64,000 nt of DNA from positions 1,843,051-1,907,050 of the forward strand of contig NZ_LT629731.1 in NCBI RefSeq assembly GCF_900104575.1, given 5' to 3'. The translations under genes and the position numbers were made by a program. Below, piece by piece: positions 25,876 through 35,232 of the stretch (position 1 is its first letter; every line of letters starts with the position of its first letter). Origin of the DNA: Bacillus tuaregi. GTDB lineage: Bacteria; Bacillota; Bacilli; Bacillales; Cytobacillaceae. The notes beneath the pieces are model-generated. The model was not told the origin of the DNA. It made no database searches and saw only the letters and a program-made list of their open reading frames with translations.

Positions 25876-26829
25876 ATGATACGAGTCGTTGGAATTACAT
25901 TTGATTTTGAATTAGAAACAGCTAATACCCTTAATCATGTAGATTTTTCTCGTTATAGATGGTATTGGGTTGATTTTAATGGACCAAGTCATGATGAAAT
26001 AAGCCATTTAACTAATACATTTCAATTTCATCCACTAGCGGTTGAAGATTGTATTCATAGACCTCAGCGCCCAAAATTGGATTATTATGATAACTATACT
26101 TTTTTTGTAACTCATATTGTGAAGGAAAAGAATAAGGAAATTGAGAGGGAGGAGTTGAATTTTTTCATAGGAGACTATTATATCGTTACCTATCATCGTG
26201 AGCCTGTCCTGGAGGTCAATCAAGTATGGGAGAGGCTAATGAATAAAAAGAATTTAGAGCAATGGGATCCCTATTATGTGTTTTACGACATTCTAGATAA
26301 GCTAGTGGATAATTACTTTCCTCTGATGTATAAAATTGAGGACGAACTAGACAAAATTGAAAATAATACCCAAAATAATTCGATGGAGAGTTTGATGAAT
26401 GAGCTTTTTGATACAAGACATATGCTACTGAATTTAAGACATTCCATAAACCCAATGAGAGATTTGCTTTATCGTATGTTAAATTCGCATCATTTACAGG
26501 GCATTAGGGATCGATGGGAATATTTCTCTGATATTTATGATCATTTACTTAAATTATCGGACATGGTCATGTCCAGCCGAGAGTTGACAGCGGACATCCG
26601 TGACAGTTATTTGTCGTTAAATTCACATCAAACCAATAATGTTATGCGAATATTGACCATTATTACTTCTATTTTTGCACCATTAACCTTTATTGCAGGC
26701 ATATACGGTATGAATTTTAAGCACATGCCTGAGCTTGCATGGAAATATGGCTATTTTTTGGCACTGATTATGATGGGAGCAGTGGGTGTGGCGCTGTATT
26801 TTTGGTTCAAAAAGAAGGGATGGTTTTGA
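25876..26829 (+). CDS. corA: CorA-type divalent cation transporter
   Basis: 317 residues. A large cytoplasmic alpha/beta domain and long coiled helices (LVDNYFPLMYKIEDELDKIE...; LSLNSHQTNNVMRILTIITSIFAPLTF) are followed by the selectivity motif YGMNF and two C-terminal membrane helices ending in a Lys-rich tail. It forms pentameric Mg2+/Co2+ channels. AAGGAAGG lies about 11 nt before ATG 25876; GTG 25867 is too close to it. The stop overlaps the HNH gene start. Confidence 0.9.
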   Translation: MIRVVGITFDFELETANTLNHVDFSRYRWYWVDFNGPSHDEISHLTNTFQFHPLAVEDCIHRPQRPKLDYYDNYTFFVTHIVKEKNKEIEREELNFFIGDYYIVTYHREPVLEVNQVWERLMNKKNLEQWDPYYVFYDILDKLVDNYFPLMYKIEDELDKIENNTQNNSMESLMNELFDTRHMLLNLRHSINPMRDLLYRMLNSHHLQGIRDRWEYFSDIYDHLLKLSDMVMSSRELTADIRDSYLSLNSHQTNNVMRILTIITSIFAPLTFIAGIYGMNFKHMPELAWKYGYFLALIMMGAVGVALYFWFKKKGWF

Positions 26830-27149
26830 ATCGATATGAATGGGTTAGAAAAGATGAAAAGGCGGCTAGATGTGAGTTATGCGGTCGTCATGGCGTAGAA
26901 ACAACCGTCCACCATTTACTGCCAAAAGAAATGGGCGGTACCTTTGGTGATACAGCTCTGCTATGCATACCCTGTCATAAGCAGATTCATGCCTTATACA
27001 GTAATACTGAAATAGCAGCTAGGCTTTCAACATTACAGGAACTAAGAAATGATGAAAAAATATCCTCGTTTATCAAGTGGCTCCGGAGGCAACCTCCAAC
27101 GAAAATAATGAAAATAAAAAAATCTAAAGAACGCAGGAAAAAGAGATAA
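26826..27149 (+). CDS. HNH nuclease-like protein (YisB-like)
   Basis: About 107 residues: CELC, then VETTVHHLLPKEMGGTFGD, then CIPCHKQIHALY. This is a zinc-stabilised HNH/beta-beta-alpha-metal fold with His-His as active-site core. The C-terminus is strongly Lys/Arg-rich. TTG 26826 overlaps the corA stop (TTGA) and has AGAAGGG 6 nt upstream; ATG 26820 is an alternative but too close to it. Resembles B. subtilis YisB. Translational coupling to corA looks incidental rather than functional. Confidence 0.8.
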   Translation: MNRYEWVRKDEKAARCELCGRHGVETTVHHLLPKEMGGTFGDTALLCIPCHKQIHALYSNTEIAARLSTLQELRNDEKISSFIKWLRRQPPTKIMKIKKSKERRKKR

Positions 27150-27205
27150 ATACTGGAGAATGTTTGTACACATTGAACCTACCTAACTACATAGAAATAT
27201 ACAGT

Positions 27206-27239
27206 AAGCTTGAATATATTAATTCAAGCTTTTTCATTT
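27206..27239 (+). terminator. Terminator of corA-HNH unit
   Basis: AAGCTTGAAT, a 5-nt loop, ATTCAAGCTTTTTCATTT. Confidence 0.85.
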
Positions 27240-27391
27240 GTTTAAATAATAATTCTATTATTTGGAGCGAGACGATTGTCCCTTTGTGTTTCTTTTAAAG
27301 AGGGTAAAAAAGACTATTTAGGCTGTATTACCGTATTTTATTAGAAAATTTGATATAATTAAAATAGTATTAATAATAGGGGGCTATCATC

Positions 27392-27940
27392 ATGAAAAAG
27401 GGGATTTCATTTCTGTTTATCTTCATTATCCTTATCAGTATTACAGCCTGTAGTTATCGTACAATGAACGAGGCCATTCCTTATAAGGTCAATCAAATTA
27501 TACATACTGAGAAGCTAGAGGATATTTCGATTGTGCTTTACGATACAATTGTTGAAGTAGAGAATTTTTCTGATCAAACAATGCCTGTTTTAGGTGTCGC
27601 ATTCTTAAAGGGTGACAATGATGAGGGTTGGGACAATGTTGGACCTAATGGCTGGAATCATAAGGATAATGATCAAATTACCATTTATAAAGAGGACTTT
27701 CGTGACTATGATAAGGAAGGTAAAGTCCTATCAGATCTCTCAATTATTTATGGTGAAATACATAATCCAGAGATTAAGAAAATAGAGACATTGGCTATGG
27801 GTGAAGATGAAAATTATAAAGAGGCATTCATCATAAAAAAAGATAAAAAGCAGTATTATTTGGCAATCGGTGCGAAAAGTAGTATTAAAGCTCTTTCAGA
27901 AAACGGGGAAATTCTATACCAGGAGGACTGGGCAGAATAA
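27392..27940 (+). CDS. Hypothetical lipoprotein
   Basis: 182 residues with a type II signal peptide: KK, a hydrophobic core of about 14 residues, and lipobox ITAC with Cys at residue 20. It is therefore expected on the outer face of the membrane. The mature part is acidic, with no domain I recognise, and is likely beta-rich. The ribosome binding site AGGGGG is somewhat distant. It is monocistronic, with a terminator after. Confidence 0.75.
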   Translation: MKKGISFLFIFIILISITACSYRTMNEAIPYKVNQIIHTEKLEDISIVLYDTIVEVENFSDQTMPVLGVAFLKGDNDEGWDNVGPNGWNHKDNDQITIYKEDFRDYDKEGKVLSDLSIIYGEIHNPEIKKIETLAMGEDENYKEAFIIKKDKKQYYLAIGAKSSIKALSENGEILYQEDWAE

Positions 27941-27958
27941 GGGCACTAGAGTAACAGG

Positions 27959-27984
27959 AAAAGGGAGACTGATGTCTCCCTTTT
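27959..27984. terminator. Bidirectional terminator
   Basis: AAAAGGGAGAC, a 4-nt loop, GTCTCCCTTTT between convergent genes. Confidence 0.85.
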
Positions 27985-27992
27985 CAATTATA

Positions 27993-28244
27993 TTAAAACA
28001 ACTTAGCTATTAGTCCTGCTACAACAACAATTATTACGGCACCAATGAGTGCAGGAATTAAATAAAAGCCGGCAATAGCAGGCCCCCATGTACCTAATAA
28101 TCCATGACCAATCCAAGCTCCTATAAATCCAGCAAGAATTGACCCAAAAAAACCTCCTGGCATATCAAAAGGTACAAGCTTTTCCGCAACATAACCAATC
28201 ATCATCGCAATGATAACAGAAATAATAAATGCGGTTACACTCAC
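27993..28244 (-). CDS. GlsB/YeaQ/YmgE family small membrane protein
   Basis: 83 residues and three hydrophobic helices with Gly-rich faces (GGFFGSILAGFIGAWIGHGLLG), the transglycosylase-associated/GlsB signature. These are often stress-induced; no enzyme activity is established. GTG 28244 has AAAGGAG 8 nt upstream, while the frame extends to 28283 without support. Confidence 0.85.
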   Translation of the reverse strand: MSVTAFIISVIIAMMIGYVAEKLVPFDMPGGFFGSILAGFIGAWIGHGLLGTWGPAIAGFYLIPALIGAVIIVVVAGLIAKLF

Positions 28245-28321
28245 TATACAAAACTCCTTTCTTATCAAACTATGCTCATGCAAGTGTTTTTGTTAATAAT
28301 AAGTAATGACTCATTTTACTA

Positions 28322-28350
28322 TTGACAATATGAAATATATTCCATAATAA
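28322..28350 (+). promoter_or_regulatory. SigA promoter of ABC exporter-TetR operon
   Basis: TTGACA, a 17-nt spacer, TAATAA: a near-consensus promoter 43 bp before the start codon. Confidence 0.75.
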
Positions 28351-28355
28351 TAAAG

Positions 28356-28369
28356 TGAGTGGTTACTCA
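28356..28369. promoter_or_regulatory. Probable TetR operator
   Basis: The palindrome TGAGTggttACTCA lies just past the -10. A related half (TGACTCA) lies just before the -35 within AGTAAtgactcattTTACT. This is consistent with autorepression by the TetR protein at the end of the operon. Confidence 0.5.
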
Positions 28370-28392
28370 TTTTTTTAAGGAGGTTTTAATAA

Positions 28393-29118
28393 ATGAGTGT
28401 CAGTATTGAAGTGGCAAATGTTAGTAAGAGCTTTAGTAAGAAGCAGGTCTTAAATGGAATAAATTTAATCATTGAGGAAGGTACATTATATGGTTTTATC
28501 GGTCCTTCTGGGGCAGGAAAGACGACCTTAATTAAAATGATTGTCGGAATGGATCAACCTGATAACGGAAGTATTCATGTATTAAAGAAGAAGATGCCAA
28601 ATCTAGGTATTCTTAAAGAAATCGGATATATGGCACAATCAGATGCACTATACACAAGCCTATCAGGTAAAGAGAATCTTACTTTTTTTGCAGCCTTATT
28701 TGGTTTAAAAGGGGAAGAAATGAAGCAACGTTTAGCGTATGCTGCAGAACTTGTCAATCTGACAGATGATTTAAATAAAAAGGTTTCGGCTTATTCTGGA
28801 GGAATGAAGCGTCGGTTATCACTTGCCATTGCATTAATTCAGAACCCTAAAATCTTAATTTTAGATGAACCTACCGTTGGAATTGATCCTGAATTAAAGG
28901 CTGGAATTTGGAGTGAATTGCTCCGCCTAAAAAATGATGAAAAAAAGACAATCATTGTCACAACTCATGTTATGGACGAAGCCGATCGATGTGATTTTAT
29001 TGCCATGATACGAAATGGAAGGATCATTACAAATGGGACACCGGATGAATTGAAGTCAGGATATCAGGCAAACAGCTTGGATGAGGTATTCCTTAAAGCA
29101 GGGAGGAAGGACTCATGA
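28393..29118 (+). CDS. ABC transporter ATP-binding protein
   Basis: 241 residues with Walker A GPSGAGKTT near residue 37, signature YSGGMKRR, Walker B ILILDEP and the switch His in VTTHVMDEADRCD. It belongs to the DrrA/CcmA-like drug exporter group. It overlaps the permease gene by 4 nt (ATGA). The ribosome binding site AAGGAGG is strong. It powers the ABC-2 permease encoded next. Confidence 0.92.
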   Translation: MSVSIEVANVSKSFSKKQVLNGINLIIEEGTLYGFIGPSGAGKTTLIKMIVGMDQPDNGSIHVLKKKMPNLGILKEIGYMAQSDALYTSLSGKENLTFFAALFGLKGEEMKQRLAYAAELVNLTDDLNKKVSAYSGGMKRRLSLAIALIQNPKILILDEPTVGIDPELKAGIWSELLRLKNDEKKTIIVTTHVMDEADRCDFIAMIRNGRIITNGTPDELKSGYQANSLDEVFLKAGRKDS

Positions 29119-30176
29119 GAACGATAGCGGTAGTGAAAAGGATTTGTCTTGAAATGTTTCGTGATAAACGAACATTGGCCTTGCTTTTTGTGGCTCCATT
29201 ACTCATCCTATCTTTAATGTACTTATTGTTTAATGGGGACACAATAGAGCCGACGCTTGGAGTTGTGGATGTAGACCAGGCTCTTGTTACACAATTGAAG
29301 GATACTAATATGTTGATAAAAGAATATCAAGCAGTGGACGATACGGATGGAACAGTGGTTAAAGACCAGCTCGACGGTATTTTGCAGAAGGAGAATGAGC
29401 AGTATATTTTAACCCTGCAAAATCGTGACCCTAGTACGGCAAAGTCATTGCAAATGAAGGTATCGCAAACAATTGCTGCCTATACTCAGTCTATATTTGT
29501 AAGCCAAAGTGCAATGGAAAGACAGCTTCCAAAGGTACAGATGGAAACGAATTATATTTATGGAAGCAGTGAAACGGTTTATTTCGATGTATTAAGTCCG
29601 ATTCTCATTGGCTTCTTTGTTTTCTTTTTTGTATTTCTGATTTCAGGAATTGGTCTATTAAAGGAGCGAACAACCGGTACACTTGAAAGACTTATGTCTA
29701 CTCCCATTAGGCGGGGAGAAATTGTCTCGGCCTATTTAATTGGTTTTGGGATGTTTGCCATTATTCAAACCATTATTGTCGTTTTTTATTCCATCAGCGT
29801 ATTAGATATTGTCCTAGTAGGTTCCATATGGAATGTTATCCTGATTAATCTATTGTTGGCGTTAGTTGCGTTATCCTTAGGTATACTGCTATCTACTTTT
29901 GCAGCATCCGAATTTCAGATGGTTCAGTTTATCCCGATAGCCATCATTCCACAGATTTTCTTTTCCGGCATTTTACCACTTGAGGGAATGGCCGATTGGC
30001 TTCAAGCACTTGGGAAAATCATGCCTTTATACTATGCTGCAGATGCCTTAAAGGGTGTTATGTATATGGGACTTGGTTTAAAAGAAATCAGTGGGGATTT
30101 AATCGTATTAGCAATATTTGCGATTATCTTTATTATCCTCAATATATTTGCCATGAAACGATATCGAAAATTATAA
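29115..30176 (+). CDS. ABC-2 type permease
   Basis: 353 residues. The first helix lies at about residues 22-40, followed by a 130-residue extracellular domain and five C-terminal helices. The stretch LKERTTGTLERLMSTPIRRGEIVSAYLIGF is the conserved coupling segment of DrrB/YhhJ-type ABC-2 permeases. With the ATPase it forms an exporter, probably for drugs or lipids (inference). Confidence 0.9.
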   Translation: MRTIAVVKRICLEMFRDKRTLALLFVAPLLILSLMYLLFNGDTIEPTLGVVDVDQALVTQLKDTNMLIKEYQAVDDTDGTVVKDQLDGILQKENEQYILTLQNRDPSTAKSLQMKVSQTIAAYTQSIFVSQSAMERQLPKVQMETNYIYGSSETVYFDVLSPILIGFFVFFFVFLISGIGLLKERTTGTLERLMSTPIRRGEIVSAYLIGFGMFAIIQTIIVVFYSISVLDIVLVGSIWNVILINLLLALVALSLGILLSTFAASEFQMVQFIPIAIIPQIFFSGILPLEGMADWLQALGKIMPLYYAADALKGVMYMGLGLKEISGDLIVLAIFAIIFIILNIFAMKRYRKL

Positions 30177-30210
30177 CAAACTAGATAAACTAAAGGTGGT
30201 GGACATCATT

Positions 30211-30879
30211 GTGTCAAAAAATAGCTTACTGGAAGAATTGATGGCTCAACCAGTGTTAAGCAAAAAAATGACGGTAAAACAGCAGAAAATAGTCGAAACA
30301 GCAGTCAAAATGTTTGCTGAAAAAGGGTATGCTAATACATCAACAAGTGAGATTGCAAAGGCTGCGGGAGTGGCAGAAGGAACTATTTTTAGACATTATG
30401 GTACGAAGGATCGGTTATTACTTGCTGTGATTCTGCCATTTATAAAGGAATCACTTCCATCAATGGCTGAAAATGTTTTTCAAGAGGTTTTCTCAAAGGA
30501 CAAAAGCTTTGAGGATTTTTTACGAGCCTTTATCAAAAACCGCTGGCAGTTTCTGGATGAGAATAAGGAGCTTTTTAAAGTAATAGTCAAGGAGCTTTTG
30601 TACAGTGAGGATCTAAAACATGATCTGCTACCCTTCTTTAAGGATGCTGTATGGAACCGTTTAATAAACGTAATAGATCATTTTAAAAATCGGGGAGAAT
30701 TGCTTGATCTTCCAAGTGAGACTCTGTTAAAAATGATGTTTACAGTTATTGCTGGAAGTTTTGTTTCGGATTTAGTCTTATTCTCAAACCCCTCCACCCC
30801 TGCAAAAGATGAAGTAATTGAAGCCATGATTCGATTTATCATGGACGGAATGAGCAATAAAACTCCAAATGATGAATAA
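30211..30879 (+). CDS. TetR/AcrR-family regulator
   Basis: 222 residues. The N-terminal HTH is seen in IVETAVKMFAEKGYANTSTSEIAKAAGVAEGTIFRHYGTKDRLL; the rest is the helical ligand-binding domain. GTG 30211 follows AAAGGTGG at about 10 nt, while GTGs at 30196 and 30199 lie inside that site. It is the last gene of the ABC exporter operon and probably its repressor. Confidence 0.9.
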   Translation: MSKNSLLEELMAQPVLSKKMTVKQQKIVETAVKMFAEKGYANTSTSEIAKAAGVAEGTIFRHYGTKDRLLLAVILPFIKESLPSMAENVFQEVFSKDKSFEDFLRAFIKNRWQFLDENKELFKVIVKELLYSEDLKHDLLPFFKDAVWNRLINVIDHFKNRGELLDLPSETLLKMMFTVIAGSFVSDLVLFSNPSTPAKDEVIEAMIRFIMDGMSNKTPNDE

Positions 30880-30888
30880 GACAGAATG

Positions 30889-30922
30889 AAGGAGAGCAAT
30901 AGTCAATATTGCTCTCCTTCTG
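30889..30922 (+). terminator. Terminator-like hairpin after TetR gene
   Basis: GAAGGAGAGCAAT, an 8-nt loop, ATTGCTCTCCTTC. The stem is strong and the T tail weak. Confidence 0.65.
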
Positions 30923-30964
30923 TTACTTCAATGAAAATTAGGTCATACTTTTTGAATATTCAAC

Positions 30965-31087
30965 TTATTGTGTTAGTGATGGTACTCTCATTAGGCTTCT
31001 TAATTTAGAAATGAGATGACTAAATCGAATGCCCGCTCGAACAATCATGAAAAAAAGTGTAGGAAATAAGCGAAAGAGAATATTCAA
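30965..31087 (-). CDS. Small cationic hydrophobic protein, 40 aa
   Basis: A TTG start with GGAGGG 7 nt upstream opens a 40-codon frame: NILFRLFPTLFFMIVRAGIR, then SHLISKLRSLMRVPSLTQ. It has one short hydrophobic helix followed by an Arg/Lys-rich amphipathic segment, so a membrane-associated micropeptide is plausible. No family recognised. Evidence is the ribosome binding site and the composition; no terminator is obvious. Confidence 0.5.
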   Translation of the reverse strand: MNILFRLFPTLFFMIVRAGIRFSHLISKLRSLMRVPSLTQ

Positions 31088-31227
31088 AGTATATCCCTCC
31101 ACATTGAATTATTGTGTTAGCATGCTGCAACACTACTCATAGTATTTGCTATATTTTTGCGTTCATTACAATTTCAATATTATTTTTATATTAACATTAT
31201 GATGCGTTTCTATCCCACACCGAAATG

Positions 31228-31371
31228 CTATTTAAGATTATTTTTCTGTGCATTTTCAGTCAAAAGATTTCTTACATCCTTCACCATCTCATCAAATGTC
31301 TGATTCACTTGATTCATAATGGAATCTTGTGGAGTATTCTGATTGGCTTGTTCAGAATGATCTTTTTTCAT
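31228..31371 (-). CDS. Small acidic/polar protein, 47 aa
   Basis: MKKDHSEQANQ... to NAQKNNLK. It is rich in Gln/Asn, with one predicted amphipathic helix (MNQVNQTFDEMVKDVRNLL). ATG 31371 has GGAGGTGAATAGG upstream; the longer frame to 31455 has no signal. The composition recalls small spore-associated proteins, but I cannot name it. Confidence 0.65.
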   Translation of the reverse strand: MKKDHSEQANQNTPQDSIMNQVNQTFDEMVKDVRNLLTENAQKNNLK

Positions 31372-31529
31372 CCTATTCACCTCCGCTATGGATAGAGTGT
31401 GTAAATGATAGAAAAATATGCCATGAAAAAAGTGTACATTATTAATTTTTCTCAAGGATTCATGAACCAGGAGTCTAAATATAGTATATAATTAGACTAA
31501 ATTTTCAGAAAATAGGGAAAGGGATGAAA

Positions 31530-31958
31530 ATGATAACAATAAAAGAACTTTCTTCAAAGGATGAGATTTTATTGGCTTTTCCAGTTATGAAACAGCTGCG
31601 AAAGCATCTAGATGAAAGCACCTATGTAAAATTAGTGCTCGATGCACAGGCAAATGACCAATATAAATTGCTTGCCCTGCTTGAAAATAGTGAAATTGTG
31701 TCAGTAATCGGATATCAACCAATGATTACGTTATATTATGGCAGGTTCATATGGGTTTGTGACTTGGTGACGGATGAACATAAGCGTTCTAAAGGCTATG
31801 GAGAACAGCTATTGTCCTATGTTCAAAAATGGGCTTCCGAGAATGATTATGAAAGCATTGCTCTATCCTCTGGTTTACAACGAAAGAATGCTCACCGATT
31901 TTATGAAGAAAATATGAAATATGATAAAGTAAGCTATGTATTTAAAAAAACGTTATAG
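31530..31958 (+). CDS. GNAT-family N-acetyltransferase
   Basis: 142 residues. The GNAT acetyl-CoA motif is seen in [23 protein letters not shown] (consensus R/Q-x-x-G-x-G/A), followed by [12 protein letters not shown] 31530 gives a normal spacing from GGGAAAGGG; ATG 31524 abuts it. The substrate is unknown. Confidence 0.88.
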   Translation: MITIKELSSKDEILLAFPVMKQLRKHLDESTYVKLVLDAQANDQYKLLALLENSEIVSVIGYQPMITLYYGRFIWVCDLVTDEHKRSKGYGEQLLSYVQKWASENDYESIALSSGLQRKNAHRFYEENMKYDKVSYVFKKTL

Positions 31959-32050
31959 GCTATTTTTTATCGATCGGGGAGAACTTTAAGTCTATTCGAA
32001 ATCTATTATATATTTTAAGGTCTTTTTGGATTGAAAGGAGATTAGTGGGA

Positions 32051-33004
32051 ATGTCTCAATATGAATATGCTACATTTGCCGGGGGTTGCTTTTGGTGTAT
32101 GGTTGAGCCGTTCGATCAGCAGCCTGGAATTAAAGAGATTATATCAGGCTATACCGGTGGACATACAGAAAATCCAACATATGAGGAGGTTTGTTCGGAA
32201 TTAACAGGTCATTATGAAGCTGTTCAAATCACGTTTGACCCGGTTGTCTTTCCCTATCAAAAATTACTGCAATTATACTGGCAGCAAATTGATCCAACTG
32301 ATGCGGGAGGTCAATTTAATGATCGTGGTTCGTCCTATCGGACAGCTATCTTTTATCATCATGAAGAACAACGTAAGCTTGCTGAAGCCTCGAAAGACAA
32401 GCTGGACAAAAGTGGCCGTTTCAAACACCCAATTGTCACTGAAATTCTGCCAGCGGGAGTTTTTTATCAGGCAGAAGAAAAGCATCAGTATTATTATAAG
32501 AAAATTCCTTTTCACTACAATTTATACAAAGAAGGCTCAGGAAGAGCTAAATTTATCCGTGAAAACTGGAGAACAAGAAAAAGTGATGAAGTGCTGCTCC
32601 AGGAACTGACACCAATTCAATATGAGGTTACACGGAATAATGCAACAGAACCTCCATTTCAAAATGCATTTTGGAATCATACTGAAGATGGAATTTATGT
32701 AGATGTTATTTCAGGAGAACCGTTATTTAGCTCGCGGGACAAATATGATGCAGGCTGTGGCTGGCCAAGCTTTACCAAGCCATTGCGGAAAAATGAATTG
32801 GAGGAAAGGTTTGACACCTCTCATGGTTTACGCAGAATTGAGGTACGGGCAAAAACATCCGATTCACATTTAGGACATGTCTTTGATGATGGTCCTGAGC
32901 CATACGGATCACGCTATTGTATAAACTCGGCAGCGCTACGTTTTATACCGAAGGAAAGACTTGAAGAGGATGGCTATGGTGAATTTAAAGCCTTGTTTAC
33001 ATAG
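32051..33004 (+). CDS. msrAB: Fused peptide methionine sulfoxide reductase MsrA-MsrB
   Basis: 317 residues in two domains. MsrA (1-160) has the catalytic GCFWC at residue 11 and the motif [16 protein letters not shown]; it reduces Met-S-sulfoxide. MsrB (about 175-310) has CGWPSF and catalytic Cys in RYCINSAAL near residue 289; it reduces Met-R-sulfoxide. The MsrB half lacks the two CxxC zinc pairs, so it is the zinc-free type. The start lies within 10 nt of AAAGGAG. Monocistronic, with a terminator. Confidence 0.94.
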   Translation: MSQYEYATFAGGCFWCMVEPFDQQPGIKEIISGYTGGHTENPTYEEVCSELTGHYEAVQITFDPVVFPYQKLLQLYWQQIDPTDAGGQFNDRGSSYRTAIFYHHEEQRKLAEASKDKLDKSGRFKHPIVTEILPAGVFYQAEEKHQYYYKKIPFHYNLYKEGSGRAKFIRENWRTRKSDEVLLQELTPIQYEVTRNNATEPPFQNAFWNHTEDGIYVDVISGEPLFSSRDKYDAGCGWPSFTKPLRKNELEERFDTSHGLRRIEVRAKTSDSHLGHVFDDGPEPYGSRYCINSAALRFIPKERLEEDGYGEFKALFT

Positions 33005-33012
33005 AAATTGGA

Positions 33013-33048
33013 AAAACACACACTTCTATTTGAAAAGTGTGTGTTTTC
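33013..33048. terminator. Terminator of msrAB
   Basis: AACACACACTT, a 6-8-nt loop, AAGTGTGTGTTTTCTG between convergent genes. Confidence 0.8.
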
Positions 33049-33056
33049 TGACTGTG

Positions 33057-33281
33057 TTAGTAAATGTATAGATGGCTTTCAACAAACTGACACACATCAT
33101 TAATATTTAATGTGTTTTTCTTTAATTCTTTTTCTGCTTCCTTAATATAAGGCAGATAGTCTGGAATAGTATGCAGTTCTTTGATGGAAATTTCTCCGCT
33201 GACTAATTGTAAAGCTGCTTTTTGTATTTCTTCATTTTCTACTTGAAATAACAGAAAAGCAAGACAACTAATTCGATCCAT
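33057..33281 (-). CDS. Hypothetical protein, 74 aa
   Basis: A helical, acidic small protein (MDRISCLAFLLFQVENEEIQ...). ATG 33281 follows GGAAGGGTGG at about 7 nt. The frame is open to 33416, overlapping the 3' end of the diguanylate cyclase gene, but without a signal. It is probably cotranscribed with that gene (98 nt apart). No family recognised. Confidence 0.6.
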   Translation of the reverse strand: MDRISCLAFLLFQVENEEIQKAALQLVSGEISIKELHTIPDYLPYIKEAEKELKKNTLNINDVCQFVESHLYIY

Positions 33282-33378
33282 TTCATTTCCACCCTTCCAA
33301 AACATTTGTTCTTGTATATTCTTACATAGTTCTACAAAACCATAAGAAAATCCTTCCAAGAATTTGGAAAAAAGATTG

Positions 33379-34953
33379 CTAATTATATCGATAGATGGTC
33401 GTTCTATTTTTCCCATTTAGCTTCGATTGATATAGCGCTTTATCTGCTCTTATCAGGATTTCTTCCGGACTCTGATCGCTTTTAGGATGAAATGAGGATA
33501 TTCCTAAAGAAACCGTGATGGATTCTCCAGTTGGATTACTCGAATTCGCTATTCGCATACGCAGTTGTTCCGCAGTAATAAATGCACCTTCCTCATTCGA
33601 ATTCTTTAATAGGATAGAAAATTCTTCGCCTCCATATCGATAGAATAAGTGGTCTTCACTAGTATTGGCCCTCATCATTGAGGCAATGAACTTTAATAGA
33701 TCGTCTCCCGTTAAATGTCCATAGGTATCATTTACTTCTTTAAAATGATCAATATCAATCATGATAATGGAAAAAGGTATCTTTTGCTGAAACCATTCAT
33801 GAGTAGTTGCATCAAAGGCTCTGCGATTTCCTAATTCTGTTAAACCATCTAATTGGACTTGAATATTTAATTCTTTAAGGTGATTTTGTAAGTGATTATA
33901 AAGCTGGCTGACTTCATAAATATTTGATTTAATCGGAGGGACAGATGCCTTTGGAAAATTGGCTGCGTTCTCAGCATACTCAGCTAGTTTATTGATCGGC
34001 TTCGTAAAACTATTTGTTAAATACCAGGCAATGACTAAAATTAAACATAATAGCGGTAGGGATTGAAGGATGACTTTCCCAAGTAATTCTTTTAACGGAG
34101 CTTCAATAACCGATAAAGGAGTCTGTGATACGATTCCCCAGCCAGAATTTTCCTCATAAGCATAGCCAGCAAAAAACTCCTTTCCTTCTGAATTGATAAT
34201 GATTTGGCTACCGCTTTTTCCCTTTATAACCTTTTGGACCATCTGATTGGACGTGACTTCATGATTGATGCGACTTGAATTCGGATGGTAAATAATCGCA
34301 CCTCTCTGATCGACAACAAAAACATAGGAGCCGTCAGCCACTTCACGATCATGATGATTCAGTAATGAATTAATTACATTATCACTTTCTAGATGTATTG
34401 CCCCTGCCACAAGTCCTTGAAATACACCTTCTTGATTAAAAATAGGTGCGGATACGAGTACAATTAATTCTCCAAATGCGGCGCGATAGGGCTCTGAAAT
34501 AAAAGGCTTTTGAATGGTCAGCGCTTTTTGAAAGATTTTCGATTGAATTTGTATTCCTGTAAGAAGGGTAGTCCCTGTTGCTTCCGTTTCAATATTCTGA
34601 TTAATACTTGGGCTAATGAATTGAATGACACCGTTTTCATCCGTGATAAATAAGGAACTGAAATATTTTTCATTTGCTGCACGCCATTCATCGATATCTA
34701 TTTGATGAAAGTTATCATGGGTAAGGATTCTTGCTAATGCATGGACGTTTTTTTGCATATGTGTCAGCATATCACTTGTGCTTAAAGCCAGTTTGCGGGC
34801 ATATTTTTGATTACTCTCCAAGTAATTTGTTGACAAAGTGTCTCTTAGTGCTTGTGCAGAGGAATACCAATTTACACTAATTGTCAAGAGAATAGCCAGG
34901 GTGACAAGGCTGCTAATTATGATTTGTAGTTTGATTCCCTTTTTACCATTCAT
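33379..34953 (-). CDS. Membrane diguanylate cyclase with extracellular dCACHE sensor
   Basis: 524 residues. A membrane helix at the N-terminus leads, then a dCACHE-like double PAS sensor (about 35-280: FITDENGVIQFISPS; VFVVDQRGAIIYHPNSSRI). A second membrane helix, a short HAMP-like linker and a GGDEF domain follow, with RYGGEEF near residue 440. The metal and substrate motifs (DIDHFKEVND, GEEF) are intact, so it should make cyclic di-GMP. The RxxD inhibitory site is absent before GGEEF. ATG 34953 is preferred for its AGAGGT; ATG 34977 is an alternative. Confidence 0.88.
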   Translation of the reverse strand: MNGKKGIKLQIIISSLVTLAILLTISVNWYSSAQALRDTLSTNYLESNQKYARKLALSTSDMLTHMQKNVHALARILTHDNFHQIDIDEWRAANEKYFSSLFITDENGVIQFISPSINQNIETEATGTTLLTGIQIQSKIFQKALTIQKPFISEPYRAAFGELIVLVSAPIFNQEGVFQGLVAGAIHLESDNVINSLLNHHDREVADGSYVFVVDQRGAIIYHPNSSRINHEVTSNQMVQKVIKGKSGSQIIINSEGKEFFAGYAYEENSGWGIVSQTPLSVIEAPLKELLGKVILQSLPLLCLILVIAWYLTNSFTKPINKLAEYAENAANFPKASVPPIKSNIYEVSQLYNHLQNHLKELNIQVQLDGLTELGNRRAFDATTHEWFQQKIPFSIIMIDIDHFKEVNDTYGHLTGDDLLKFIASMMRANTSEDHLFYRYGGEEFSILLKNSNEEGAFITAEQLRMRIANSSNPTGESITVSLGISSFHPKSDQSPEEILIRADKALYQSKLNGKNRTTIYRYN

Positions 34954-35232
34954 TGGGTATATTACCTCTTTATTCATATATTAATATATTTAAATTTATT
35001 GATATTAAATATTAATACGGTCATTTTACCATAATGTTTATAATAGCACTATTACGATGTTTGTAATGGGTTTATATATTTTTTTATAAGGAAATAGTAA
35101 TGGATTATACATACGAGGGAGGTGTGGAAGAAATAGTATGAAGAGAGATCACTTTGAATATAGAGATCGCCCAGCACAGTGACAGAACAATATAAGCATC
35201 ACTATGGCCAGGCAGAATCATTTAGATTTAAA
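34954..35232. other. Gap upstream of the diguanylate cyclase gene
   Basis: Around 35100-35210 two tiny frames overlap (13 and 14 codons, the second with GGGAGG upstream). A third reading frame continues as STVTEQYKHHYGQAESFRF. This may be a decayed small gene; no intact gene is called. Confidence 0.3.

Noticed and set aside
25701-25904. 67-codon frame overlapping repeat copy C and the corA start
   Set aside because: It translates the repeat sequence itself; no ribosome binding site, and it clashes with corA.
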